The notes below the pieces were generated by a model, which ran no database searches, was not told where the DNA came from, and was given only the letters and a program-made list of their open reading frames with translations. DNA of 64,000 bases. Source: Cellulomonas palmilytica. Its GTDB lineage: Bacteria; Actinomycetota; Actinomycetes; Actinomycetales; Cellulomonadaceae. The position numbers and the translations under genes were made by a program. This document shows positions 1 through 9,258 of this stretch, in pieces. Every line of letters starts with the position of its first letter. Within the stretch, counting starts at the first letter, position 1. The stretch lies in contig NZ_CP062221.1 of assembly GCF_021590045.1 (NCBI RefSeq), positions 2,418,001 to 2,482,000 of the forward strand, read 5' to 3'.

Positions 1-51
1 ACCTGGACGCCACATGAGACGAGTCTGGGAGAAACCTGGGAATCGGTCCTC

Positions 52-123
52 GCGCACGAGGGTCTAGCGCACGAGGGTCTAGCGCACGAGGGTCTAGCGC
101 ACGAGGGACTAGCGCACGAGGGA

Positions 124-138
<15 letters not shown>
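52..138. repeat. 15-bp tandem repeat with stop codons in phase
   Basis: Five complete copies of a 15-bp unit (gcgcacgaggg[t/a]cta) lie end to end from 52 to 126. A sixth partial copy at 127-138 lies inside the last codons of the fructosamine-kinase-family gene. Read on the minus strand in that gene's frame, each unit encodes Thr/Ser-Leu-Val-Arg-stop, so the native terminator is followed by four more in-phase stops. Copies 4 and 5 share a t-to-a change. The array probably arose by slippage or duplication of the gene's 3' end. Confidence 0.95.
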
Positions 139-879
<741 letters not shown>

Positions 880-991
880 GTCGCCGATCCTCTCGCGTCG
901 ACGGCTCGCGCGGCGGATGCTGGGACCGGCAGGTCCGCGACCCGGCACCCGCCGCCGCCCCGAGGCACCACCACCGCCTGAAGGAGCCGAC

Positions 992-2107
992 ATGATCGTC
1001 GCCGTCCCCACCGAGACCAAGAACCGCGAGTACCGCGTCGCGCTGACGCCCGCAGGCGTGCACCACCTCGTGACCGAGGGCCACCGTGTCCTCGTCCAGT
1101 CCGGCGCGGGCGTGGGCTCCGCGATCGGCGACGACGAGTACCGGGCCGCCGGTGCGGAGGTCGTCGCGGACGCCGCGACCGTGTGGGGCGAGGCGGACCT
1201 CGTCTGCAAGGTCAAGGAGCCGACACCCGCGGAGTTCGTGCACCTGCGCGAGGACCTCGTGCTGTTCACCTACCTGCACCTGGCCGCCGACCGCCCCGCG
1301 ACCGACGCGCTGCTCGCCGCCGGGACGACCGCGATCGCGTACGAGACCGTGCAGCTGCCCGACGGTTCGCTGCCGCTCCTGGCTCCCATGAGCGAGGTCG
1401 CCGGACGGCTCGCGGCGCAGGTCGGGGCGTACCACCTCATGCGCAACGAGGGCGGCGCGGGCGTGCTGCTCGGCGGCGTGCCGGGCGTGGACCCCGCGAA
1501 GGTCGTCGTCCTGGGCGGCGGGACGGTCGGGTGGCACGCCGCCCAGATCGCGCTCGGCATGCGCGCCGACGTCACGGTCCTCGACCTGTCGATGCCGCGG
1601 CTGCGGGAGATCGACGCGGCCAGCGCCGGACGCATCCGCACCCTCGCGTCGAACCGCTGGGCGCTGGAGCGCGAGGTCGCCGACGCGGACCTGGTCATCG
1701 GTGCCGTGCTCGTCCCGGGCGCGCGCGCCCCGCGCCTGGTCTCCGACGCGCTCGTCGCGCGGATGCGGCCCGGCTCGGTGCTCGTCGACGTGGCGGTCGA
1801 TCAGGGCGGGTGCTTCGAGTCCACGCACCCCACCACGCACGACGACCCGACGTACCTCGTCGAGGGCTGCGTCTTCTACTGCGTGGCCAACATGCCCGGG
1901 GCCGTCCCCGTGACGTCCACGCGCGCGCTGACCAACGTCACGCTCCCGTACGTGCACGCGCTCGCGTCCCGCGGGTGGCGGGCCGCGGTGTCCGACGACC
2001 CCGCGCTCGCGAGCGGCCTGACCACGCACGGCGGGCGGCTCGTCAACGCCGCGGTCGCGGCCGCGCACGGGTACCCGTCGGTGTCCGTCGCCGACGCGAC
2101 GGCCTGA
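992..2107 (+). CDS. ald: alanine dehydrogenase
   Basis: The 371-aa product matches the usual length of alanine dehydrogenase, which interconverts L-alanine + NAD+ with pyruvate, ammonium and NADH in the cytosol. The residues expected for substrate binding and catalysis are present: Arg15, Lys75, His96 and Asp270. The Rossmann motif VLGGGTVG is at about residues 173-180. AAGGAG stands 5 nt before the ATG, which settles the start. The gene is divergent from the fructosamine-kinase-family gene. No AldR-type regulator gene is adjacent. Together with pyruvate kinase and GltBD elsewhere in the window it connects carbon and nitrogen metabolism. Confidence 0.96.
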   Translation: MIVAVPTETKNREYRVALTPAGVHHLVTEGHRVLVQSGAGVGSAIGDDEYRAAGAEVVADAATVWGEADLVCKVKEPTPAEFVHLREDLVLFTYLHLAADRPATDALLAAGTTAIAYETVQLPDGSLPLLAPMSEVAGRLAAQVGAYHLMRNEGGAGVLLGGVPGVDPAKVVVLGGGTVGWHAAQIALGMRADVTVLDLSMPRLREIDAASAGRIRTLASNRWALEREVADADLVIGAVLVPGARAPRLVSDALVARMRPGSVLVDVAVDQGGCFESTHPTTHDDPTYLVEGCVFYCVANMPGAVPVTSTRALTNVTLPYVHALASRGWRAAVSDDPALASGLTTHGGRLVNAAVAAAHGYPSVSVADATA

Positions 2108-2164
2108 ACGCGGGGCACCCCGGTGGCCGGTCGCTACCGCAACGTGCGCGCAACGAACCGCGCC

Positions 2165-2170
2165 TAGTCT
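2165..2170 (+). promoter_or_regulatory. -10 element, leaderless start of the MDH-like gene
   Basis: TAGTCT ends 6 nt before the ATG at 2177 and no Shine-Dalgarno sequence fits in the gap. This is the spacing expected if transcription begins at or next to the start codon. Confidence 0.55.
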
Positions 2171-2176
2171 CACGCC

Positions 2177-3280
2177 ATGGACGTGGCGGTGGTGGGAGCG
2201 ACGGGAGACGTCGGGCGGCAGATCTGCACGCAGCTCGTCGAACGGCGCGTGCTGCCGCCGACCTCGCGGCTGCAGCTCGTCGGGCGGCCCGACGGACGGT
2301 CGGCGACCGCGACACACGGTCTCGCGGCCGACCTCGTGGACGCGTACGACGAGCACGCCCCGCTCCTCGACGTCGCGCTCGACCCGGCGGACGTGGTCGC
2401 CGACGTCGTGGTCGTCGCAGCCGGACGCACCGCGGGCACGCAGCCCGGGGAGTCGGTGGACCGCAGCGGGCTCGCCCGCGACAACGCGCGCGTGTTCGCC
2501 ACCTACGCCGACGCGCTGGCCCGCCACGGGTCCGGACGCGAGGTCGTCGTCGTGGTGTCCAACCCCGTCGAGCTCGGCGTCGCGCTCCTCGGCGACGCGC
2601 TCGGCCGGCACCGGGTCATCGGCATGGGCGCGTGGCTCGACACGCTGCGGTTCCGCCGTGAGGTCGCGGCCTCGATCGGCGTGCGACGCCACCGGGTCGG
2701 CGGGTTCGCCGTCGGCCAGCACGGCGACGACCTCGTCCCGCTGTGGTCGACGGTCCGGATCGCGGGCCTCGACCCCGCCGAGCGCCGCGCCGAGGTCGGC
2801 CGCGTCCGGGGACCGCGCACGCTCGCGACGTACGACGACGAGATCGCCGCGGCCAAGCACGCCCTGTCGACCGCCGCGGTGCAGGACCTGGCCGGCGCGT
2901 TCCGGCTCGTCGACACCTGGCCGCCTGACGTGCGGCTCGCCGCACGACCCTGGATGACCCAGCAGAGCGGCGCCAAGACCGCCGCCGGCACCGCGAGCGC
3001 GACCATCGACCTCATCGAGACGGTGCTCGACGGCCGCGACACCGTCGTCGCGGGTCAGGTGCTGCTCGACGGCGAGGTCGCCCTCGCGGGCCAGCCCGTG
3101 CACGGCGTGCTCGGTGTCCCCGTGGTGCTCGGACCCGAGGGCTGGACGCAGGTGCTGCTGCCCGCGCTCGCGGACGACGAGCACGAGCGGCTCGCCGCGG
3201 TGGCCCGGCGCATCGCGGCCGGCGTGGCGCCGTGGACCGACGTCGTCGAGGTGGAGGAGCCGGAGGGGGCGGTGCGATGA
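2177..3280 (+). CDS. malate/lactate dehydrogenase-like oxidoreductase
   Basis: The 367-aa product has the LDH/MDH fold. It shows a Rossmann motif GATGDVG (7-13), an SNPVE segment (128-132), the LDTLRFR motif with Asp155 and Arg158, and the catalytic-His segment GQHGDDLVPLW (His182). It is therefore a probable NAD-dependent 2-hydroxyacid dehydrogenase. The coenzyme and the choice between malate, lactate and another 2-hydroxyacid cannot be settled by eye. At 367 aa it exceeds the usual 310-330 aa by a C-terminal extension. It probably starts without a leader. Its stop overlaps the next start (ATGA), so it is translationally coupled to an ACT-domain protein, which is unusual for this family. Confidence 0.8.
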   Translation: MDVAVVGATGDVGRQICTQLVERRVLPPTSRLQLVGRPDGRSATATHGLAADLVDAYDEHAPLLDVALDPADVVADVVVVAAGRTAGTQPGESVDRSGLARDNARVFATYADALARHGSGREVVVVVSNPVELGVALLGDALGRHRVIGMGAWLDTLRFRREVAASIGVRRHRVGGFAVGQHGDDLVPLWSTVRIAGLDPAERRAEVGRVRGPRTLATYDDEIAAAKHALSTAAVQDLAGAFRLVDTWPPDVRLAARPWMTQQSGAKTAAGTASATIDLIETVLDGRDTVVAGQVLLDGEVALAGQPVHGVLGVPVVLGPEGWTQVLLPALADDEHERLAAVARRIAAGVAPWTDVVEVEEPEGAVR

Positions 3281-3756
3281 ACGAGATCGAGGACCTGCAC
3301 GACGACCGCTGGGTCGTGTTCGTGCGCGGAGCCAACCGGCCGGGCACGGTCGCGGCCGTGACGGCGGTGTTCGCGACGCGCGGCATCAGCTTCGACGCGC
3401 TCGCCACGAGCGACGCCGGCCCGCAGGACGGGCTCGTGACGGTGACGTTCCGCACCACCGAGCGCCGTCAGCACGAGCTCGTGCGCGCCGTGGAGCGGCT
3501 CGCGGCCGTCTCGGGCGTCGTCGTGCGTCGCGCGGAGGACCTGGGGGTGCGCGCGGCGGGGGTCTGCCACCTGCCGCGCGACGTGACGTTCCGGCCGCCG
3601 CCGCACGCCGCGGTGAGCTGGTCGGGGGAGTCGCAGCTGGGTCAGCCCGTGCTCGTGGAGGGACCGCTCGTGGACGTCGAGCACGTCGTCGCGGCCGCGC
3701 AGGAGGCGGGCGCGCGCTCGTCGGCGATCGTCATCCAGCCGCCGTCCAGCCTCTGA
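3277..3756 (+). CDS. ACT domain-containing protein
   Basis: The product is 159 aa. Residues about 10-80 form an ACT-type fold (VFVRGANRPGTVAAVTAVFATRG and following), similar to the amino-acid-binding ACT domain of acetolactate synthase small subunits. The C-terminal 70 residues are unassigned but contain a possible second ACT-like beta-alpha unit (VLVEGPLVDVEHVVAAAQEAG). It has no catalytic domain. It overlaps the dehydrogenase-like gene by 4 bp, so a regulatory role on that enzyme is plausible but is only inferred from context. It ends at a strong inverted repeat shared with the convergent M28 peptidase gene. Confidence 0.75.
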   Translation: MNEIEDLHDDRWVVFVRGANRPGTVAAVTAVFATRGISFDALATSDAGPQDGLVTVTFRTTERRQHELVRAVERLAAVSGVVVRRAEDLGVRAAGVCHLPRDVTFRPPPHAAVSWSGESQLGQPVLVEGPLVDVEHVVAAAQEAGARSSAIVIQPPSSL

Positions 3757-3759
3757 GGT

Positions 3760-3799
3760 CCCCGGGCGGGGCCGGGCCGCGACCCGGCCCCGCCCGGGG
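3760..3799. terminator. bidirectional hairpin terminator
   Basis: A perfect 17-bp inverted repeat (arms 3760-3776 and 3783-3799, 6-nt loop) fills the 55-bp gap between the convergent ACT-domain and M28 peptidase genes. There is no T-run, as is common in high-GC actinobacteria. Confidence 0.8.
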
Positions 3800-3811
3800 C
3801 TCGCCGCGGCG

Positions 3812-5359
3812 TCAGGCCGCGCGCTCCAGCTGCCGGTGCTCGCCGCCCGGACCGTGCCCGTGACGCTTGCCGGGCTTGCCCGGACCGTGATGGTGCCCCG
3901 GCTTGCCGGGGCCGCTCACGCCGTTGATCGCGGACGTGTCGTGCGCGAGGCTCGCGGTCGCGTACGCCACCGCCGGGGCCATGATCCCGATCGCGGTACG
4001 GCTGACGTTCGCCAGGTCGTCGTCGGCCGTGTGGTAGTTCGGGTCGTGGCGGATGCCGGGCGTGCCGCCGAACAGCGCGACCTCCTCGTCGGTCTTGATG
4101 TCGTCGGCGCCCGTGAACAGGCCCGAGGCCGCGATGCCGTTGAGGATGAACGCCTGGTAGTCCGACCGGCCGGAGAACTCGGTGTCCACCCACGGCTGCC
4201 CGATGCCGTCGAAGTAGTCCGTCAGGACCGCCTCGGTCTGCGCCGAGCCCTCGGGCACGTCGACCGGCGCCTCGTACGTCGACTCGTCCGCGTCGTACAC
4301 GCCGATGATGTAGTTCGGCGAGCCGACCATGTCGAAGTTGAGGTACGTCGCGATGCGGTCGAGCTCGCCGGGCTTCGTCGCGAGCTCGTTCACGTACTCC
4401 GTGGAGCCGATGAGGCCGAGCTCCTCGGCGCCCCACCACGCGAACCGCACGGTGTTGTTGTGCTTCTTGTGCTTGGCGAGCTGCACCGCGACCTCCAGCA
4501 GCACCGCGGACCCCGAGCCGTTGTCGTTGATCCCCGGTCCCTCCTCGACGCCGTCGAGGTGCGCGCCGAGCATGACGACGTTGTCGTCGCGCCCGGCCTT
4601 GGTCTCGGCGATGACGTTGAAGCTCGTGCGCTCCTCCTCGTGGAACCGCGTGTCGAGCGTGAGCGTCGCGCCGCCCTCCGTCACGGTCTCGACGACCGCG
4701 AGCCCGTCTGCCATCCCCATGCCCGCGACGGGGAGCGAGACCAGGTCCTCCTCGCCGAGGGTGCCGAACAGCATCTCCTCGACGTTGTTGTAGACGACGA
4801 GCCCCACGGCCCCGGCCGCCTCGGCCGTCACCGCCTTCTGCGCGAACGTGCAGGCGCCGCGGCTGACCACGGCGATCGTGCCGGCCGTCTCGACGTCCCC
4901 CCACGCGTCGGGGGTGCAGCCCGTCGGGTCGACGGGCACCGACGCCGGGGCGCTCACTCCGCCCGCGGGGCTGTTCGGCGCGTACTGCATCTGGTCGACC
5001 GCGTACGACTCGCCCGTCGAGAGCGTCAGGCTCGCGGCGTCGACGACCTCGAGCCCGAACGTGAACGGGTCCCGTGTCGTGCGGTAGCCGGCCTTCTTCA
5101 GCGTGCGCTCGACGTAGCGCGCGCTCGCCTCGTACCCCTCGGTGAGGGCCGCCCGGTTGCCGTCGTGGCGGTCGGCGATGCGCTGGAGCTCCTCGAGGTG
5201 CCGCCACACGCCGCGGGTCGTGACCTGCTGAGCGAAGCGGTCGGGGTCGAGGTGGTGCCCGCGGCCGTGCGCGGAGGCGGGCGGGGCGAGAAGCGCGCTC
5301 GTGCCGACCACGAGCGTGACCAGGGTGCCCGCGAGGGCGGTGGTGCGTCGTGCTGCCAC
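3812..5359 (-). CDS. secreted M28 family aminopeptidase with PA domain
   Basis: The 515-aa product has a Sec signal peptide (RR-rich start, hydrophobic core, cleavage near APPASA-H at about residue 30). A PA domain insert (GTIAVVSRGACTFAQKA) is followed by an M28 zinc peptidase domain. The expected metal ligands are all visible: GAHLDG (His), NDNGSG (Asp), WWGAEELG (Glu-Glu), NFDMVG (Asp) and HTADDD (His). The enzyme should remove N-terminal residues from extracellular peptides. The GTG start is supported by GAAGGGA about 9 nt upstream and by the signal peptide beginning there. The mature N-terminus and the last about 30 residues are rich in His/Gly/Pro, which is unusual. Confidence 0.92.
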   Translation of the reverse strand: MAARRTTALAGTLVTLVVGTSALLAPPASAHGRGHHLDPDRFAQQVTTRGVWRHLEELQRIADRHDGNRAALTEGYEASARYVERTLKKAGYRTTRDPFTFGLEVVDAASLTLSTGESYAVDQMQYAPNSPAGGVSAPASVPVDPTGCTPDAWGDVETAGTIAVVSRGACTFAQKAVTAEAAGAVGLVVYNNVEEMLFGTLGEEDLVSLPVAGMGMADGLAVVETVTEGGATLTLDTRFHEEERTSFNVIAETKAGRDDNVVMLGAHLDGVEEGPGINDNGSGSAVLLEVAVQLAKHKKHNNTVRFAWWGAEELGLIGSTEYVNELATKPGELDRIATYLNFDMVGSPNYIIGVYDADESTYEAPVDVPEGSAQTEAVLTDYFDGIGQPWVDTEFSGRSDYQAFILNGIAASGLFTGADDIKTDEEVALFGGTPGIRHDPNYHTADDDLANVSRTAIGIMAPAVAYATASLAHDTSAINGVSGPGKPGHHHGPGKPGKRHGHGPGGEHRQLERAA

Positions 5360-5403
5360 GGTGGTGTCCCTTCGTCGCAGGACGGCGGCCGGTCGACCGC
5401 CGT

Positions 5404-5429
5404 CGGTGTCGCCCGAACGGGCGACACCG
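5404..5429. repeat. 12-bp perfect inverted repeat between divergent peptidase genes
   Basis: CGGTGTCGCCCG (5404-5415) and its exact reverse complement (5418-5429) are separated by two bases. The element lies 45-70 nt upstream of the M28 start and about 110 nt upstream of the M3 start. It could be an operator serving both divergent genes or a hairpin in the M28 leader. Confidence 0.6.
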
Positions 5430-5538
5430 AGCCCACGGTGGCCGATCCGGTCCGAGATGTCACGACTTCCACCGACTTGCGTGTCCTGACGTGCCGTGCC
5501 CCAGCGGAGAGCGGGTGGCGTGGGCGATGATGCGGGGC

Positions 5539-7623
5539 ATGAAGCGTGAGCCGCTCGACCCCGAGAACCCGTTCGCCGCACCGTCGCCGCTGCCGTACGG
5601 CCTGCCCGACTACACCCGCATCCGGACGGAGCACTACCTGCCCGCGGTCGTGCACGGCATGGCCGAGCACCGCGCGCAGGTCGAGGTCGTCGCGACCGAC
5701 CCGAGCGAGCCGACGGCGGAGAACACGCTCGTCGCGCTCGAGCGCGCGGGCCGCACGCTGCACCGGGCGCTCACGGCGTTCTTCAACTCCTCGAGCGCGG
5801 ACTCCTCACCCGAGCTCGATGCGCTCGAGGAGGAGATCGCCCCCCGCCTGGCGGCGCACCTCGACGCGATCCACCTCGACCGGCGGCTGTTCGCGCGGCT
5901 CGAGGCGCTCGTCGCGCAGGTCGAGGCGGGCACGCTCACGCTCGAGCCCGACACCGCCTGGCTGCTCGAGCGCACCCATACCGCGTTCGTGCGGGCGGGC
6001 GTCCGGCTGGACGAGGCGGCGCAGGAGCGTCTGCGCGAGCTCAACGCGCGCATCACGACGCTCGCCACGGTGTTCGGCCGCGAGGTCCTGGCCGCCACCA
6101 ACGCCGCGGCCGTGCTCGTGACGGACGAGGCCGAGCTCGACGGTCTGCCCGACGACGCGCGCGCGGCCGCGGCCCGGGCGGCGCGCGAGCGGGGCCACGA
6201 CTCGGGGTGGCTGCTCGAGCTGCAGCTGCCGACCGGCCAGCCGCAGCTCGTGACGCTGCGCGACCGCGGCGTGCGCGAGCGCCTGTTCCGCGCGTCGGTG
6301 TCCCGCGGGCTGTCGGGGGAGCACGACACGCGAGCGACGCTCCTGGAGCTCGCCCGGCTGCGTGCCGAGCGCGCGCAGCTGCTCGGCTACCGGCACCACG
6401 CCGCCTACGTCGCGGAGGACGCCACGGCGCGCTCCGCGGAGGCCGTGGCCGACATCCTGGGCCGGCTCGCGCCCGCGGCCGTCGCGAATGCGCGCCGCGA
6501 GGCCGACGAGCTGACCGCGGCGCTGCACGAGGACCACCCCGGCGCGACGCTCGAGCCGTGGGACTGGGCGTACTACGCCGAGCGGGTCCGCTCGCGCGCC
6601 CGGGCGCTCGACGAGACCGCGCTGCGCCCGTACCTGGAGCTCGACCGCGTGCTGCACGAGGGCGTGTTCCGCGCCGCGACCGCGCTGTACGGGCTGACGT
6701 TCACCGAGCGCACCGACCTCGTCGGGTACCACCCGGACGTGCGCGTGTTCGAGGTGCACGACGCCGACGGCTCGGGGCTGGGGCTGTTCCTCGCGGACTA
6801 CTGGACGCGCGAGTCGAAGCGCGGCGGTGCGTGGATGAACAACCTCGTCGACCAGTCGACGCTGCTGGGCGAGCCGCCCGTCGTCGTGAACAACCTCAAC
6901 ATCCCCAAGCCCCCGGACGGCCAGCCCACGCTGCTCACGTGGGACGAGGTCACGACGATGTTCCACGAGTTCGGGCACGCGCTGCACGGGCTGCTGTCGG
7001 CGGTGCGCTACCCCTCGCAGTCGGGCACCGAGGTGCCGCGTGACTTCGTCGAGTACCCGTCGCAGGTCAACGAGATCTGGGCGTGGGAGCCGCAGGTGCT
7101 GCAGGCGTTCGCGGTGCACCACGAGACGGGCGAGCCCATGCCGTCGGCGTGGGTCGAGACACTGCTGGCCGGTCGGCAGGACGGCGAGGGCTTCAAGACC
7201 ACCGAGTACCTCGCGGCCGCGCTGCTGGACCAGGCATGGTACCGCCTGTCGCCCGACGAGGTCCCGACCGACCCGGAGCAGGTCGAGGCGTTCGAGGCCG
7301 CGGCGCTCGAGCGGGCCGGGGTGGCGTTCGCGCCCGTGCCCCCGCGCTACCGCAGCGCGTACTTCAACCACGTGTTCTCGAGCGGGTACTCGGCGGGCTA
7401 CTACTCGTACATCTGGTCCGAGGTGCTCGACGCCGACACCGTCGAGTGGTTCCGCGAGAACGGCGGCCTGCGCCGCGAGAACGGCGACGTGTTCCGCGCG
7501 CGGCTGCTGTCGCGCGGCGGGTCGGTCGACCCGATGGACTCGTTCCGCGACCTGCGCGGCCGCGACCCGCAGATCGCGCCGCTGCTCGAGCGGCGCGGCC
7601 TCACCGCGGCGGCGACCGCCTGA
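5539..7623 (+). CDS. M3 family metallopeptidase (peptidyl-dipeptidase Dcp / oligopeptidase A type)
   Basis: The 694-aa product has the thimet-oligopeptidase fold. The zinc motif HEFGH is at residues 476-480 and the third ligand Glu is in FVEYPSQ at about residue 505. The start LDPENPFAAPSPLPYGLPDY resembles bacterial Dcp proteins. M3 enzymes degrade short oligopeptides in the cytosol, so it may act downstream of the proteasome and secreted peptidases. I chose the ATG at 5539 because the family's N-terminus begins there and a GATGAT hexamer lies 7 nt upstream. ATGs at 5527 and 5530 are alternatives. It is divergent from the M28 gene across a 179-bp gap. Confidence 0.93.
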   Translation: MKREPLDPENPFAAPSPLPYGLPDYTRIRTEHYLPAVVHGMAEHRAQVEVVATDPSEPTAENTLVALERAGRTLHRALTAFFNSSSADSSPELDALEEEIAPRLAAHLDAIHLDRRLFARLEALVAQVEAGTLTLEPDTAWLLERTHTAFVRAGVRLDEAAQERLRELNARITTLATVFGREVLAATNAAAVLVTDEAELDGLPDDARAAAARAARERGHDSGWLLELQLPTGQPQLVTLRDRGVRERLFRASVSRGLSGEHDTRATLLELARLRAERAQLLGYRHHAAYVAEDATARSAEAVADILGRLAPAAVANARREADELTAALHEDHPGATLEPWDWAYYAERVRSRARALDETALRPYLELDRVLHEGVFRAATALYGLTFTERTDLVGYHPDVRVFEVHDADGSGLGLFLADYWTRESKRGGAWMNNLVDQSTLLGEPPVVVNNLNIPKPPDGQPTLLTWDEVTTMFHEFGHALHGLLSAVRYPSQSGTEVPRDFVEYPSQVNEIWAWEPQVLQAFAVHHETGEPMPSAWVETLLAGRQDGEGFKTTEYLAAALLDQAWYRLSPDEVPTDPEQVEAFEAAALERAGVAFAPVPPRYRSAYFNHVFSSGYSAGYYSYIWSEVLDADTVEWFRENGGLRRENGDVFRARLLSRGGSVDPMDSFRDLRGRDPQIAPLLERRGLTAAATA

Positions 7624-7978
7624 GCGCCGCGACCTCGGCCGCGGAGGGCGGGCTGCTGCGCGACCAGACACCGGCGTAGGCGTCCGCGAGCGTCGGCCAG
7701 ACGAGGCGTCGGACCTCGTCGGCGGACGCCTGCGGGTCGCCGGGGACCGGCGCCAGGACGACGACGTCGTGCGGGATCGTGCGCCCGGCGGCGTCCCGGC
7801 GGCCCTCCGGGTCGGCGAAGCGCAGCACGACGAGCGACCCGACCCGCCGGGCGACCTCCCGCTCGCCCTCGAGGCCGGCGAACGCGCGGTCGTACGTCGC
7901 GAGCGGGTCCGCGAGCCCGCCGTCGAGCAGGAACCGGAAGCCCCACGTGCGTCCGCGCGTGGCCCACACGAGGTTCAT
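7601..7978 (-). CDS. small protein coupled to a GTPase-like protein, function unknown
   Basis: The 125-aa product begins MNLVWATRGRTWGFRFLLDGG and has no signal peptide or membrane segment. I do not recognise a named family. The central part (about 50-90) alternates beta-type segments such as VGSLVVLRFADP and HDVVVLAPVPGDP, suggesting a small alpha/beta domain. The start codon overlaps the stop of the upstream GTPase-like gene (ATGA), so the two are translationally coupled and probably act together. Its 3' end overlaps the convergent M3 peptidase gene by 23 bp. The function is unknown. Confidence 0.75.
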   Translation of the reverse strand: MNLVWATRGRTWGFRFLLDGGLADPLATYDRAFAGLEGEREVARRVGSLVVLRFADPEGRRDAAGRTIPHDVVVLAPVPGDPQASADEVRRLVWPTLADAYAGVWSRSSPPSAAEVAALRRSPPR

Positions 7979-9126
7979 CTCGTGCCGGTGACGAGCAGGT
8001 CGTCCTGCACACCCTGCTCGAGGTCGAGCCGGAACTGCGTCAGCACCGCGCGCAGGTGGTCCCCGTCGGCCCGTGCCTTCGCGTTGATCGACCTGAGCGT
8101 CGGGCCGCTGTGCTGGAGCGCGGCCGCGAGCAGCGGGAGCGTGCGCGCCGCGAACGGGCCGAACCGCGGGACCTTCGAGAACCACGGTGCCGCGCCGCCC
8201 ACGAGCGGGGCGATCGCGGCCGCGTTGTCCGCGAGGCGGTCGAGCCACCGGCGCGGGATCTCGATCCGCTCGGCCCACCGCACGAGCCGCTCCAGCGGCA
8301 GGAGGCACGCCACGGGCAGCAGCAGGTCGAGCCCGACGCGCCGGTCGACCTCGATCCGGTCCGCCTCGAACCGGGCCGACGAGAGCAGCATGAAGTCCTC
8401 GCCCAGCGACAGCGCCTCGGGCACCTGCACGAGCTCCTTGAGGACCTGGTGCAGCGCGTCGACGTCGCCCGCGGCCTTCTCGATCAGCAGGTCCTGGAAG
8501 GCGTGCACGTCCATGTCCGGGTGCAGGTCCGCCTTGGACAGCGCCAGGATCCAGATGCGCGGGAAGTCCACGAGCGGCTCACCGTCGTCGAGCAGGTCCG
8601 CCGTGAACCGGACGACGCCCTCGCGCAGACCCCACAGCAGCGACTTGAGGTACTTCTCCTCCTCGCCGGCGCGGTCCAGCAGCTTCTGGCCGTCGACGAG
8701 GATCACGGCCACGTCGGAGCGCAGCAGGGCGCGGAACGACTCGAGGCGGCGCGCGGCCTCCTGCTCGGTGCTCGGCTCCTCCTCGAACCACTCGCCCGGG
8801 TAGTCGTGCCACACGAGCCGGAGCTCGTCGAACGCGGCGGCCGACGACGAGCCCTTCGGGTGCTTCTTGAGCTGCAGCGTGAACGCGTACGCGGTGGACG
8901 CGAAGCGCGTCGGCTCGGGGGCGCGCGCGGCGTTCTTCATCCCGAGGTAGTTCTGCCGCAGCCGGTTGCCCTGACCCACGTCGTCGGCGACGAGGCGGTA
9001 CAGACCCTCCTTCTGGAACGTCTGCTCCTGCGCCGCGCCGTAGAAGGACGAGACCAGGACGGTCTTGCCGCTCCCGCTCTCCCCGAACACCGCGACGTGC
9101 TGCTCCCGCACGCGAAGGGTCGCCAT
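7975..9126 (-). CDS. P-loop GTPase-like protein, function unknown
   Basis: The 383-aa product has P-loop GTPase features: Walker A/G1 GESGSGKT at residues 15-22, a G3-like DYPG at 108-111, and a G4-like SKAD at 197-200 at the end of a hydrophobic strand (IWILALSKAD). These resemble the predicted TRAFAC-class 'double-GTPase' families found in bacteria, but I cannot assign a subfamily. There is no transmembrane segment or obvious effector domain. It heads a two-gene operon, overlapping the 125-aa partner by 4 bp. The ATG sits 6 nt after a TACAGT -10 motif, so it is probably leaderless. An AAA-type ATPase would be the main alternative, but SKAD favours GTPase. Confidence 0.75.
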   Translation of the reverse strand: MATLRVREQHVAVFGESGSGKTVLVSSFYGAAQEQTFQKEGLYRLVADDVGQGNRLRQNYLGMKNAARAPEPTRFASTAYAFTLQLKKHPKGSSSAAAFDELRLVWHDYPGEWFEEEPSTEQEAARRLESFRALLRSDVAVILVDGQKLLDRAGEEEKYLKSLLWGLREGVVRFTADLLDDGEPLVDFPRIWILALSKADLHPDMDVHAFQDLLIEKAAGDVDALHQVLKELVQVPEALSLGEDFMLLSSARFEADRIEVDRRVGLDLLLPVACLLPLERLVRWAERIEIPRRWLDRLADNAAAIAPLVGGAAPWFSKVPRFGPFAARTLPLLAAALQHSGPTLRSINAKARADGDHLRAVLTQFRLDLEQGVQDDLLVTGTR

Positions 9127-9132
9127 CCGCGC

Positions 9133-9138
9133 ACTGTA
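9133..9138 (-). promoter_or_regulatory. -10 element, leaderless start of the GTPase-like gene
   Basis: On the minus strand TACAGT ends 6 nt before the ATG at 9126, with no ribosome binding site between. Confidence 0.55.
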
Positions 9139-9246
9139 CCGACGGCACCGGCCGCCGGGCGGGGCAGCGGTCGGGCGTCCTCCGACTGCCCGTTCTCGCG
9201 CCGTGAGACGGGGCTGGACGCCGTGGGGGGCCGCGCGGTGCGCGGG

Positions 9247-9252
9247 TACGGT
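9247..9252 (+). promoter_or_regulatory. -10 element, leaderless start of the M20 hydrolase
   Basis: TACGGT ends 6 nt before the GTG at 9259. It forms a divergent promoter pair with the GTPase-like gene. Confidence 0.55.
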
Positions 9253-9258
9253 GGACGT

